A stretch of DNA of 64,000 nucleotides from Phytohabitans aurantiacus (lineage in GTDB: Bacteria; Actinomycetota; Actinomycetes; Mycobacteriales; Micromonosporaceae): the NCBI RefSeq assembly GCF_027923225.1, contig NZ_BSDI01000045.1:26341-90340 (forward strand), read 5' to 3'. The notes under the pieces were generated by a model. It was not told the DNA's origin. It did not search any database and worked only from the letters and a program-made list of their open reading frames with translations. Positions 33,383-41,575 of this stretch are shown one piece after another. A program made the translations under genes and the position numbers. Position 1 is the stretch's first letter. The number at the start of each line of letters is the position of its first letter.

Positions 33383-33418
33383 ATGCATCAAGCGGATCAC
33401 GCGGAGGCCGAGCGGTGA
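33383..33418 (+). CDS. 11-codon leader peptide coupled to the GntR regulator
   Basis: ATG 33383 has a strong GGAGG box 8 bp upstream and encodes MHQADHAEAER followed by TGA at 33416-33418. The stop overlaps the GTG start of the GntR gene (GTGA). The regulator itself has no good ribosome site of its own apart from GGAG inside this peptide, so translation of the peptide would feed ribosomes into it. Too short for homology; real function is an inference. Confidence 0.45.
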   Translation: MHQADHAEAER

Positions 33419-33780
33419 TCGTCATTGACGCGGCCTCACCGACACCGCCGTACGAGCAGCTCCGGGTCCAGCTCGCCAGCCAGATCCACGACCGCTCGCT
33501 CGCCGTCGGCACGAGACTGCCCACGATCCGCCGGCTCGCGGCCGACCTCGGCCTCGCCGTGAACACCGTCGGCCGGGCATACCGCGAGCTCGAAGAAGCC
33601 GGCCTCATCGAGACCCGCGGACGCTCCGGATCCTTCGTCTCAGCCGCCGGCCAACACGCCCGCGAGCAGGCCCACCGCGCCGCCCGCGACTACGCGGCGG
33701 TCATCACCAGCCTCGGCATCGACCCGGCCGAGGCCATCCGCATCGTCGAGGCCGCCCTCGGCCACGCCTCGACACCATGA
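33415..33780 (+). CDS. GntR-family regulator, YtrA subfamily
   Basis: 121 residues from GTG 33415. The winged helix occupies residues ~10-75: PYEQLRVQLASQIHDRSL, LPTIRRLAADLGLAVNTVGRAYRELEEAGLIETRGRSGSFV. The ligand part is only a short helical tail (~45 residues), the mark of the YtrA subfamily, which usually controls ABC transporters. No transporter of that kind is next to it; the MFS gene upstream and aldo/keto reductase downstream are the neighbours. The stop is followed at once by a large repeat palindrome. Confidence 0.88.
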   Translation: MIVIDAASPTPPYEQLRVQLASQIHDRSLAVGTRLPTIRRLAADLGLAVNTVGRAYRELEEAGLIETRGRSGSFVSAAGQHAREQAHRAARDYAAVITSLGIDPAEAIRIVEAALGHASTP

Positions 33781-33786
33781 GATTTT

Positions 33787-33952
33787 GAGCTACCGCGATG
33801 TCCGTCGTGCGCGAGACCGCTGCTCCCGCGGCCTCGTCCTCCGCGGTCCCAAGCCCCGTCCACATCGGACGCCGCGCCGGATTGGTTGTGAGTCGCGAAG
33901 GGTGAGGCCGCGGGAGCGACGGTCTCGCACGCGACGGACATCGCGGTAGCTC
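33787..33952. repeat. Repeat family A, two inverted copies forming a long palindrome (A1)
   Basis: Left copy 33787-33835 begins gagctaccgcgatgtccg and ends ctcccgcggcctc; right copy 33904-33952 is its inverted match with about four differences, enclosing a 68-bp centre. Together they could fold into a ~49-bp stem. Four further copies or half-palindromes occur at 35334, 48335, 52823 and 63721. It starts 6 bp after the GntR stop, so it may also end transcription. Confidence 0.85.
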
Positions 33953-34018
33953 GAATCCAGGTCTGTCACTGTCTTTGATCGTGGCGACGGTCGAGGCGGC
34001 AGCGACTACGGTGGGGCT

Positions 34019-35068
34019 GTGGAATACAGGGCGTTGGGCCAGTCGGGCCTTCAGGTTTCGGTGCTGTCGATGGGCACGATGTCGTTCGGCGGCAAGGGCG
34101 TCTTCGCCAACGTCGGCACCACCGGCGTCGACGAGGCGCGGCGGCAGGTCGACCGCTGCGTCGAGGCCGGCATCAACCTCATCGACACCGCCGACGTGTA
34201 CTCGGACGGCGCGTCCGAGGAGATCGTCGGCGAGGTGCTGCGCGGCCGCCGCGACGACCTGCTGCTCGCCACCAAGGTGCGCTTCTCGATGGGCCCCGGC
34301 CCCAACGACGCGGGCCTGTCCAGGCACCATATCGTCGCCGGCTGCGAGGCGAGCCTGCGGCGGCTCCAGACCGACCACATCGACCTGTACCAGTTGCACG
34401 AGTGGGACGGTCTGACCCCGCTGGAAGAGACGTTCGAGGCGCTGGACCTGCTGGTGCGGGCGGGCAAGGTGCGCTATGTCGGGCTGTCCAACTTCGCCGG
34501 CTGGCAGCTGATGAAGGCCATCGGCACGGCACAGCTCGGCGGCCTGCCCCGGCCGGTCAGCCAGCAGATCTACTACTCTTTGCAGGCGCGCGACGCGGAG
34601 TATGAGCTGATCCCGGCGGCGGTCGACCAGGGCCTCGGCGTGCTGGTGTGGAGCCCGCTCGCGGGTGGCCTGCTCTCGGGCAAGTACCGCCGCGACCAGG
34701 AGGCGCCCGCCGGCAGCCGCCAGCTCACCGACTGGGACGAGCCGCCCGTGTACGACCAGGAGAAGCTCTACGACACCGTCGAGGTCCTGGTGCAGGTCGG
34801 CGAGGCGCACGGCGTATCGGCCGCGCAGGTCGCTCTGGCCTGGCTGCTCGGCCGTCCCGCCGTGAGCACGGTGGTGGTCGGTGCCCGCACCAGCGAGCAG
34901 CTGGCCGACAACCTCGCGGCCGCCGACCTCGTGCTCACCGACGACGACCGGCGGCGCCTCGACAAGGTCAGCGCGCAGCCCCTGCTGTACCCGTACTGGC
35001 ACCAGGCCAAGACCGCCAGCGACCGCCTCTCCCCCGCCGACCTCACCTTGCTCGGCCCCCACCTATAA
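34019..35068 (+). CDS. Aldo/keto reductase (voltage-gated K+ channel beta-subunit-like)
   Basis: 349 residues from GTG 34019. TIM-barrel AKR with the catalytic set Asp and Tyr in LIDTADVYSDGASEE, Lys in LLATKVRFS and His in LYQLHEWD. NADPH-binding residues lie in the late SPLAGGLLSGKYR and VVVGARTSEQLADNL segments. Its length and the GTMSFGGKG start place it with the AKR group related to YghZ and Kv-beta. It reduces carbonyls such as methylglyoxal or sugar aldehydes; the exact substrate is open. Repeats of families B and A follow its stop. A voltage-gated channel gene lies convergent, but a functional link is unproven. Confidence 0.9.
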   Translation: MEYRALGQSGLQVSVLSMGTMSFGGKGVFANVGTTGVDEARRQVDRCVEAGINLIDTADVYSDGASEEIVGEVLRGRRDDLLLATKVRFSMGPGPNDAGLSRHHIVAGCEASLRRLQTDHIDLYQLHEWDGLTPLEETFEALDLLVRAGKVRYVGLSNFAGWQLMKAIGTAQLGGLPRPVSQQIYYSLQARDAEYELIPAAVDQGLGVLVWSPLAGGLLSGKYRRDQEAPAGSRQLTDWDEPPVYDQEKLYDTVEVLVQVGEAHGVSAAQVALAWLLGRPAVSTVVVGARTSEQLADNLAAADLVLTDDDRRRLDKVSAQPLLYPYWHQAKTASDRLSPADLTLLGPHL

Positions 35069-35160
35069 CCCACCCCGCCCCGCCACCCAGGCGCCGCGCC
35101 CCACCGCGCTGCGGCGCCGGTCCGGCGCCGCGCCGGGCCGGCCTGGAGGCCGGACGCATG

Positions 35161-35223
35161 CGGAAAAGAGATCCAACCGCGTGCGTTCGCCCTTGATCGG
35201 CGCACAAGGCGTGGCGACACGCC
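35161..35223 (-). repeat. Repeat family B copy B1 (composite, minus orientation)
   Basis: Read on the minus strand: block ggcgtgtcgccacgcc (35223-35208), a 9-nt gap, then core gatcaagggcgaacgcacg (from 35198 down) continuing to 35161. The same block-gap-core order with an identical 9-nt gap is found at 63414 and 63507. Confidence 0.85.
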
Positions 35224-35333
35224 GTCGCGGGCGGGCGGCGGCGTCGGGGGAAGAGGACGGGCGCGGCTGTGCGCGAACGACGGCAGATCCCTGACCTGGA
35301 ACATCCGTTGAGAGCCCCGCGGGCGCGGAGGGT

Positions 35334-35382
35334 GAGGCCGCGGGAGCAGCGGTCTTGCGCACGGCGGACGTCGCGGTAGCCC
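35334..35382 (-). repeat. Repeat family A copy A2
   Basis: Single family A unit from gaggccgcgggagcagcgg to cgtcgcggtagccc, immediately downstream (2 bp) of the voltage-gated channel stop on the other strand. It lies 110 bp from repeat B1, so the whole gap 35069-35384 between two convergent genes is mostly repeat sequence. Confidence 0.85.
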
Positions 35383-35384
35383 GG

Positions 35385-36224
35385 TTAGTGCTTTTCTTCG
35401 CGGTCGATGCGTAGCTCGCGTTCGAGTTTGGTGACGAGGGCGCGGAGGTCGTCGAGGTGCTGGCTGATCATGATGCGGTCGATCTCGTCGGGGATGCCGT
35501 CGTGGTCTTCGTCGGCGGCGATCCGCTCGGTCATCTCCAGGCGGCGGGCCTCCTCCATGGAGTTGACGATGACGGCGATCAGGATGTTCAGCAGGAGGTT
35601 CGCGGTGATCAGCACGTAGCTGACGTAGTACACGAGGGTCCAGGGCGAGACCTGCAAGCCCTGGTCGATCAGGTCGGGCAGCGTCTCCAGGGACAGCAGG
35701 ACGAACAGCGTCAGCACCGCGCGCCCGATCGTGCCGTACTCGTCCGGGTACCGCTCGCCGAAGATGAGCCACCCCGCCATCCCGTACACGTACAGCGTCA
35801 CCATGGCGAGGGCGAGGAAGCCGCCCACGCCGGGCAGGCTGCGCAGGAGCGCCGCCACGATCGTACGCAGGCCGGGTGAGAAGCGTACGAGTCGCACCAC
35901 GCGCGCGATCCGGATGATGCGCAGCACGGGTGACTCGCCGTGCAGGCCGGGGATGAAGGCGGCGGCGATCACCACGAAGTCGAAGACGTTCCAGCCGTGC
36001 TTGAAGAAGTCCTGGGGGCGGCGGCCGTGCGCCATGATGCGGATGGCGATCTCGGCGACGAACACGCCACGGAATGTCCACTCCAGACCGTGCAGCAGGG
36101 GGCGGGCGGAGCCGAGGTGCTCGTACGTCTCGATGCCCAGCACGATCGCGTTCGCGACGATGGCGAAGACGATGGCCACCTCGAAGATCCGCGACTCGGT
36201 AATCCTTCGGCATCGATCGACCAT
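35385..36224 (-). CDS. Voltage-gated ion channel of bacterial sodium-channel type with EF-hand-like tail
   Basis: 279 residues from ATG 36224, the NaChBac size. Six membrane segments are visible. S1 follows RIFEVAIVFAIVANAIVLG, S3 is NVFDFVVIAAAFIPGL, and S4 (LRIIRIARVVRLVRFSPGLR) has arginines every third residue. S5 and S6 flank the pore loop LFVLLSLETLPDLI. The filter Ser-Leu-Glu-Thr-Leu differs from the NaChBac Leu-Glu-Ser-Trp, so selectivity is uncertain. After S6 (LLLNILIAVIVNSMEEA) come an acidic loop DEDHDGIPDEID resembling an EF-hand and a coiled coil (LDDLRALVTKLERELRI), which in this family aids tetramer assembly. Confidence 0.88.
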   Translation of the reverse strand: MVDRCRRITESRIFEVAIVFAIVANAIVLGIETYEHLGSARPLLHGLEWTFRGVFVAEIAIRIMAHGRRPQDFFKHGWNVFDFVVIAAAFIPGLHGESPVLRIIRIARVVRLVRFSPGLRTIVAALLRSLPGVGGFLALAMVTLYVYGMAGWLIFGERYPDEYGTIGRAVLTLFVLLSLETLPDLIDQGLQVSPWTLVYYVSYVLITANLLLNILIAVIVNSMEEARRLEMTERIAADEDHDGIPDEIDRIMISQHLDDLRALVTKLERELRIDREEKH

Positions 36225-36339
36225 CGCGCCAGCGTACGGCAGCCCACTTCGTCACCAATCCGATTGCGTCAGCCGGTCTCGCCGCGCCTGGCCCGCACCT
36301 CCGCGGCCCGGCATCGGCGGCTGCCGGTAAGTTCGCGAC

Positions 36340-37377
36340 GTGGACGGTTCTTCGCCGGTTGGCACCGGTCGTAGCGCGTATGAGATCTTCTGTGCCGCAC
36401 CAGGACGTATGCGGTCCGCCGTGGAGTGTGAGCAGTGGGCGGCCCAGCATCCCGGCGACCCGGACGAGCCGCGCGCGTTGCTGGACGCGGGTTGGCTCAT
36501 CGCCCGCGGCAGCGGCGGTGGTGGCGGCGAGCGGGCGCTGGAGTTGTTCCGCCGGGCGGTGGGCTTCGGTGGTGAGACCGGCCGGGACGCTCAGGTCGGC
36601 ATCGTCGAGCAGCTGTACGAGCTGGGGCGTGCGCAGGAAGCCGACGAGGCCCAGCGGTCGCTGCGGGCGGAACTCGACGACCAACCCGGCGGCGTCGGCG
36701 ACCTTCGGGTCTTCAATGACATGGCGGAGATGCTGATCGATGCCGAGCACGACGATCTGGCCCTCGAATGGTGCCAGGCAGGCCTCGATCGGGCGGACGA
36801 AGCCGGCGATGACCCCCAGGTCGAGCCCTACCGACGTGAGCTGCTCATCACCCAGCGCATCCTGCTGGAAGGTCCGGACGCGGATCTCGACGATGACGCG
36901 ATCGACAATGAGTCACTCGCGCAGGCTATGAAGCTGATAGACCAAGCGCTGAACCGCCTGCCGCCGGGCCGAGCGCTCGATGTGCCCCGCGACGGGTCGG
37001 CATTCAACGGGATCGTCCTGCGCTGGGCGCGAGAGGACTTCACCGCGGCCCGATCTCGCTACCCCAGGTCGACTGAACACTACGGCGACGACTACGACGC
37101 TTACACCACGCTGATCCAGCGGGAGGCCCGCAGCTACCGCGATGCCGGCGCGGCCCAGGTGCACCTGGTCACCGGAAGCCTCGACGGCTACGAGGCGTAT
37201 GCCCTACGGGAGGGCCTCGACCCGGCCGCCCAGGCTACCCGCCAAGGCTACGGCCGGTGGTGCGTCGCGACACGCCCTGATCGGGTGCGGTCGTGGCCAC
37301 CCGATCGCAACGGCGCCTGCTGGTGTGATTCTGGGCGTAAGTACAAGAAATGCTGCGGTACGCCAGCGAAGAACTGA
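36340..37377 (+). CDS. SEC-C motif protein with helical repeat region
   Basis: 345 residues from GTG 36340. The C-terminus NGACWCDSGRKYKKCCG is a SEC-C zinc-binding motif (Cys-X-Cys ... Cys-Cys), as at the end of SecA. The N-terminal ~200 residues look like TPR-style helix pairs (LLDAGWLIARGS, ALELFRRAVGFGGETG, QLYELGRAQEADEAQR, ALEWCQAGLDRADEAGD). No signal peptide. SEC-C proteins outside SecA are scattered and mostly unassigned; binding of proteins or nucleic acids is plausible. Its stop lies 20 bp before the next gene's start. Confidence 0.8.
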   Translation: MDGSSPVGTGRSAYEIFCAAPGRMRSAVECEQWAAQHPGDPDEPRALLDAGWLIARGSGGGGGERALELFRRAVGFGGETGRDAQVGIVEQLYELGRAQEADEAQRSLRAELDDQPGGVGDLRVFNDMAEMLIDAEHDDLALEWCQAGLDRADEAGDDPQVEPYRRELLITQRILLEGPDADLDDDAIDNESLAQAMKLIDQALNRLPPGRALDVPRDGSAFNGIVLRWAREDFTAARSRYPRSTEHYGDDYDAYTTLIQREARSYRDAGAAQVHLVTGSLDGYEAYALREGLDPAAQATRQGYGRWCVATRPDRVRSWPPDRNGACWCDSGRKYKKCCGTPAKN

Positions 37378-37397
37378 CATTGGCGGGACGTAGCCTG

Positions 37398-38243
37398 GTG
37401 GACGTGCTGATCCACGTCGAGCACCCCGTGCACGGCCGCCGCTGGGTGGTCCGCCGCGACGGCCAGTTGCTCGCCCTCGACCAGACCCTCGCCGGACTGC
37501 TGGCGCTGCCGCTCGCTGAGGCGCGCGCCGTCTACGAGGCGGCCGCCGCGCCCGCCGACGCCGCAGGCACGGTGCTCGCGCCCGTCGACGAGCAGGAGGT
37601 GTGGGCCGCGGGCGTGACGTACCAGCGCAGCCGGGAGGGGCGGCGCGAAGAGTCCGAGCCGGCCGGACACGGCAAGCTGTACGACCACGTGTACGCCGCC
37701 GACCGCCCGGAGCTGTTCTTCAAGAGCACCGCCGCGCGGGTCGTCGCCGACGGCGAGCCGGTCGGCATCCGCGCCGACTCCGGCTGGGACGTGCCCGAGG
37801 CCGAGCTGGGCCTCGTGGTCAACGCCGCGGGCGAGATCTTCGGCTACACCGTCGGCAACGACATGAGCAGCCGCTCGATCGAGGGCGAGAACCCGCTGTA
37901 CCTTCCGCAGGCCAAGATCTACAGCCGCGCCTGCGCGCTGGGGCCGGCGATCGTGCCCGCGTGGCAGGTCGAGGGCCCGTTCGACGTGGCGGTGCGGGTC
38001 GAGCGCGACGGCACCGACGCGTACTCCGGCACCACCTCGACCGGCCAGCTCGCCCGCCGGCCCGAGGAGTTGGTCGACTGGCTGACCCGATCGCTCGACT
38101 TCCCCACCGGCGCCGTGCTGCTCACCGGCACCGGCGTCGTCCCCGACCGCGACTTCACGCTGCGCGCGGGCGACGTCGTGGTCATCGACATCGCCGGCGT
38201 GGGAACGCTGCGCAACCCCGTGACCGTGGTCGGCCGTTCTTGA
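37398..38243 (+). CDS. FAH-family 2-keto-3-deoxy-pentonate dehydratase (KdaD-like)
   Basis: About 281 residues from GTG 37398 (GTG 37404 also possible). The C-terminal fold is the fumarylacetoacetate hydrolase type, with metal-binding acids in VPEAELGLVVN. The run VWAAGVTYQRSREGRREES, RPELFFKSTAARVV, IRADSGWDVPEAELG and EGENPLYLPQAKIYSRACALGP closely follows 2-keto-3-deoxy-D-arabinonate dehydratase of archaea. This enzyme turns 2-keto-3-deoxypentonate into 2,5-dioxopentanoate. The next gene, 11 bp on, encodes a fitting semialdehyde dehydrogenase, which supports the assignment. Confidence 0.8.
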   Translation: MDVLIHVEHPVHGRRWVVRRDGQLLALDQTLAGLLALPLAEARAVYEAAAAPADAAGTVLAPVDEQEVWAAGVTYQRSREGRREESEPAGHGKLYDHVYAADRPELFFKSTAARVVADGEPVGIRADSGWDVPEAELGLVVNAAGEIFGYTVGNDMSSRSIEGENPLYLPQAKIYSRACALGPAIVPAWQVEGPFDVAVRVERDGTDAYSGTTSTGQLARRPEELVDWLTRSLDFPTGAVLLTGTGVVPDRDFTLRAGDVVVIDIAGVGTLRNPVTVVGRS

Positions 38244-38254
38244 GGAGTAGTGCC

Positions 38255-39619
38255 GTGTCGCAGATCGTAAGTACCTCCCCGCAAGCGCCCAGCGACGTGG
38301 TCGTACAGGCGCCCGACAGCGACGCCGCCGAGGTCGCCGCGGCGGTCGAGCGCACCCGCGCCGCCGGCGCCAGCTGGGCACGCCGGCCCGCGACCGAGCG
38401 CGCCGCCGCGCTGAGCGCGTGCGCCGAGGCCCTGGCGGGCGCCGCGGACGAGGTGGCCGGGCTCGTCGTGCGCGAGGTCGGCAAACCGGTGGCCGAGGCC
38501 CGCGGCGAGGTCGCCCGTGGCGTCGCGATCATGCGGTACTTCGCACAGGCGGCCCTGCTTCCCGAAGGCGACGTCTTCCCCGCCAGCGACAGCGTCTCAC
38601 TCCTGCACACCCGCCGCCGCCCGCACGGCGTCGCCGGCCTCATCACGCCGTGGAACTTTCCCGTGGCGATTCCACTGTGGAAGGCCGCGCCCGCCCTGGC
38701 GTTCGGCAACGGCGTGGTCCTCAAGCCGGCCGAGCAGTCACCGGCGGTGGCGTTGCGGCTGGCGGAACTGTTCGGAGACGCGCTGCCCCTGACGGTGGTG
38801 ACCGGCGGCGGTGCGGCGGGTGCGGCGCTGGTCGAGTCGGCCGACGTGGTCTCGTTCACCGGCTCCACCGCTGTGGGCAGGCGGGTACGGGAGACGGCCG
38901 CCGCGCGGGGCATCCCCGTACAGTGCGAGATGGGCGGCCAGAACCCCTCCGTCGTACTGGCCGACGCCGACCTCGACGCGGCGGCGCGCACGATCGCGGG
39001 CGCCGCCATGGGGTACGCCGGGCAGAAGTGCACCGCCACCAGCCGCGTCATCGTGGTCGGTGACGCTGACGACTTCGCCCAACGGCTCGCCGCCGCCGTC
39101 GAGGCGCTTTCGGTCGGCGACCCGGCGGATCCCGGTACCGTCGCCGGACCCGTCATCGACGAGGGCGCCCGCGACGCGGTGGTCGACGCCGCGCGGCGCG
39201 CCGCCGGGCGTGGGGCGAAGGTGCTGACCGGCGGGGCGGCGCTCGACCGCGACGGCTTCTTCGTCGCCCCGACGGTGGTGACCGCCGTTCCCGACGGCGA
39301 CACCCTGCTCACCGACGAGATCTTCGGTCCGATCTGCGCCGTCGTGCCGGCCGCCTCGCCAGAGGCCGCGATCGAGGCCGCCAATGGGGTGCGGCAGGGG
39401 CTGGTGGCGGCCCTGTTCACCCGCGACCTGACGGCGGCGCTGACGCTGGCGCCGCGCTTCGAGACCGGCATGGTGAAGGTGAACGCGCCGACGGCCGGCG
39501 TCGACTTCCACGCCCCGTTCGGCGGCGACAAGGACTCCAGCTACGGCCCCCGCGAGCAAGGCCCAGCGGCAAGAGACTTCTACACCACCACCGTGACAAT
39601 CACCCTGACCCCCGCGTAG
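38255..39619 (+). CDS. Aldehyde dehydrogenase, probable 2,5-dioxopentanoate (alpha-ketoglutarate semialdehyde) dehydrogenase
   Basis: 454 residues from GTG 38255, with GAGGAG 7 bp upstream that overlaps the previous stop. Typical residues: Asn in TPWNFPVA, FTGSTAVG loop, catalytic Glu in CEMGGQNPS, and Cys in GYAGQKCTATSR. The Met-Gly-Gly-Gln variation after the Glu is common in the semialdehyde dehydrogenase branch. It would oxidise the product of the neighbouring dehydratase to 2-oxoglutarate, completing a Weimberg-type route from pentonic sugar acids to the TCA cycle. The earlier dehydratase and sugar dehydrogenase steps of that route are not adjacent. Confidence 0.83.
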   Translation: MSQIVSTSPQAPSDVVVQAPDSDAAEVAAAVERTRAAGASWARRPATERAAALSACAEALAGAADEVAGLVVREVGKPVAEARGEVARGVAIMRYFAQAALLPEGDVFPASDSVSLLHTRRRPHGVAGLITPWNFPVAIPLWKAAPALAFGNGVVLKPAEQSPAVALRLAELFGDALPLTVVTGGGAAGAALVESADVVSFTGSTAVGRRVRETAAARGIPVQCEMGGQNPSVVLADADLDAAARTIAGAAMGYAGQKCTATSRVIVVGDADDFAQRLAAAVEALSVGDPADPGTVAGPVIDEGARDAVVDAARRAAGRGAKVLTGGAALDRDGFFVAPTVVTAVPDGDTLLTDEIFGPICAVVPAASPEAAIEAANGVRQGLVAALFTRDLTAALTLAPRFETGMVKVNAPTAGVDFHAPFGGDKDSSYGPREQGPAARDFYTTTVTITLTPA

Positions 39620-39655
39620 CCCCCGCACGGCGAGGCGGTTCGCTACAGTCCTGCC

Positions 39656-40477
39656 GTGCCGACCGTGTACCGCGCCACCAGCAGCGACCCCGTGCCGCCG
39701 AAGACCGAGCAGCGCCTCGGCAACGCGCTGCTCTCCGGCAACGAGATCGTCATCACCCACCGGAGGCGGGTCGACCGCATCCCGTTGACGGCGATCGAGC
39801 GCCTGGAGGTGGATGGAAAGCGCGTGCGCGTCTTTCTGGTCAAGGACATGGACCGGACGCTGGTGGCACCCAACAAGACCGCCGCGCACGCCTTCGCCGA
39901 GGCGGTCGCCGGCGCGCTGACACCGGTCAAGGCGCGGAAGCGGGCCGGCGTGGTCAAGTCGGAGCGGCGGGCGTCGGTGTGGACGCGCAAGCGGCGGCGC
40001 ATCGTCATCACACTGTCTGTGCTGGCGTACCTGATCGCCGGAGCGGCGCTTCTGGTCGGCGGCGCCGACGCCGCCGGGGAGGACGGCGCGTGGGTGTTGA
40101 TGGGGCTCATCATGACGCCGATCGGCACGACCGTCACGGTGGCGACCTGGTTCCGGCATTGGAAGCTGGTACTGGCCAGGCGGCGCCGCGGGATCGCCGT
40201 GACCGGCGAGGTGACCGGCTCGTCCTACCAGGGCCGGCTGGTGTTCGACAGCTACCGCTTCACCACCGCCGACGGCAAGACCGTCACCGGGTCCACACCC
40301 GGCGTCCGGTCGACCGGCGGCCGCGTCGAGGTCGTCTACGACCCACAGGACCCGGACAGCCACGCCGTCAAGGTCGACGCCTGGGGCACGTTCATCCCGT
40401 ACCTCATATCGGTCGTCTTCCCACTGATGGCGGTCTCGCTGCCGGCGGCGATCGTCTACGTGTTCGTCATCGCGTAG
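39656..40477 (+). CDS. Membrane protein with DUF3592-like C-terminal domain
   Basis: 273 residues from GTG 39656. The N-terminal ~90 residues are a PH-like soluble part (SGNEIVITHRRRVDRIPLTAIERLEVDG). Two membrane helices follow (IVITLSVLAYLIAGAALLV, WVLMGLIMTPIGTTVTVATW). Then a beta domain TGEVTGSSYQGRLVFDSYRFTTADGKTVTG to VEVVYDPQDPDSHAV, which matches DUF3592, and a last hydrophobic segment. Function unknown; it is alone in a short transcript. Confidence 0.72.
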   Translation: MPTVYRATSSDPVPPKTEQRLGNALLSGNEIVITHRRRVDRIPLTAIERLEVDGKRVRVFLVKDMDRTLVAPNKTAAHAFAEAVAGALTPVKARKRAGVVKSERRASVWTRKRRRIVITLSVLAYLIAGAALLVGGADAAGEDGAWVLMGLIMTPIGTTVTVATWFRHWKLVLARRRRGIAVTGEVTGSSYQGRLVFDSYRFTTADGKTVTGSTPGVRSTGGRVEVVYDPQDPDSHAVKVDAWGTFIPYLISVVFPLMAVSLPAAIVYVFVIA

Positions 40478-40550
40478 CCGGTCCCACCGCGAGTCAGGCG
40501 GCGTCGGCTGACTTCGCGGCGGGTACCAGCGCGATCTCCACGCGGCCAGG

Positions 40551-41468
40551 CTATCCAGTGATCGTCACGAGCTCGAACTGACCTTCGGCGGCGAGCATCC
40601 TGCCGGTGTCGAAGTCCGGATACCAGGTGACCAGCGCGTACGGTCCCGGCCGCAACGACGTCCGGATGATGGTGGCACGGCCGGGGCTCAGCGCCGGCAG
40701 GCCGACCGGGCCGCCGATGATGGGCACGGGGACGTCCCAGTCTTCGCGGTCGGCGGCAGCGAAGAACTCCCTCATCTGCTCGTGGGTGGTGCCGGGCAGC
40801 ACCGGCATGAAGACGGCCTCGGTCAGTTGCGGCATCGAGTTGACCATCAGCAGCGGCTGTCCAACGCGCAGCTGGGTCGGCATCCGGTACGCCGCTCGGC
40901 CGGCCGTGAGGGTGAACACGGCGGTGGCGGACGCGACCGGCGGCGTGGCGCCGTACTGCTTGGTGACGGTGAGCGTGCGCAGCCGTTCGGCGGCCCGCGG
41001 CACGCCGCCCTCCCGCAGGTCCTGGTAGTTGACCAGGTGATAGGTGCCGGGCAGGAGCAGCGAGGTGAACGACACACGCTCTCCCGGCAGTACCGCCGCG
41101 CCGCCGAGGATGTCGACCCGCTGCTGGATGCCCCGACCGCCCTCGATCGACTCGGACCTGGTGTCGGACAGTCCCATCAGGGCGTAGCGCAGCGCGTCGT
41201 CGAGCGCTGTCCCGGCGCGCAGCCGCCACAGCGCGAACAGCCCGCCCTGCGGGTGGGTGCTGCGCACGTCGAAGGTGACGAAACCGGCGCGGTGGCTGCT
41301 CGGCATGGTGAAGCCGGCCGAGGTGCCGACGACGTCGACGACGTCGCTGGACGGCGTCGTCTGGCCGGTGGCCCGGTCCTGCACGAAGGCTGGCTGGGCC
41401 GCCGCCATTCCGGCGCCCGCCGCGACGACGGCCGTGACGGTACGCATCAGTTGGCGTCTGTTGAGCAC
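40551..41468 (-). CDS. Secreted (Tat-like) protein, unknown function
   Basis: About 305 residues from GTG 41468, favoured because GGGGGA lies 7 bp upstream; ATG 41483 would add five residues. Signal: NRRQLMRTVTAVVAAGAGMAAAQPAFA, with a twin-arginine-like motif and Ala cleavage site. The mature part is mostly beta: FVTFDVRSTHPQGGLFALWRL, RVSFTSLLLPGTYHLVNYQDL, RATIIRTSLRPGPYALVTWYPDFDTG. It looks like a family of actinobacterial secreted proteins without known role. A TetR-type palindrome lies just upstream (41504-41515). Confidence 0.65.
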   Translation of the reverse strand: MLNRRQLMRTVTAVVAAGAGMAAAQPAFVQDRATGQTTPSSDVVDVVGTSAGFTMPSSHRAGFVTFDVRSTHPQGGLFALWRLRAGTALDDALRYALMGLSDTRSESIEGGRGIQQRVDILGGAAVLPGERVSFTSLLLPGTYHLVNYQDLREGGVPRAAERLRTLTVTKQYGATPPVASATAVFTLTAGRAAYRMPTQLRVGQPLLMVNSMPQLTEAVFMPVLPGTTHEQMREFFAAADREDWDVPVPIIGGPVGLPALSPGRATIIRTSLRPGPYALVTWYPDFDTGRMLAAEGQFELVTITG

Positions 41469-41503
41469 GATGAAATCCCCCATGCATGACACTCAGTTAT
41501 TTA

Positions 41504-41515
41504 GTTCGGACGAAC
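41504..41515. promoter_or_regulatory. TetR-type palindrome upstream of the secreted protein
   Basis: gttcg-ga-cgaac inverted repeat in an unusually A/T-rich patch (41495-41525). On the minus strand the patch contains TAAATA and TATATT stretches usable as -10 elements. It lies 36 bp upstream of the secreted-protein start and about 60 bp before the divergent pterin dehydratase gene. The cognate regulator is not in the window. Confidence 0.5.
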
Positions 41516-41575
41516 GAAATATATGAGGGCGGTGGCGCACGTGTCAAGCGCCAGCGATCGCGGAAGCATGGGCTC

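Noticed and set aside
34768..36750. A 660-residue minus-strand frame over the aldo/keto reductase and channel
   Set aside because: Composition is Arg/Pro/Gly-heavy and it covers two well-recognised genes. Treated as a shadow.
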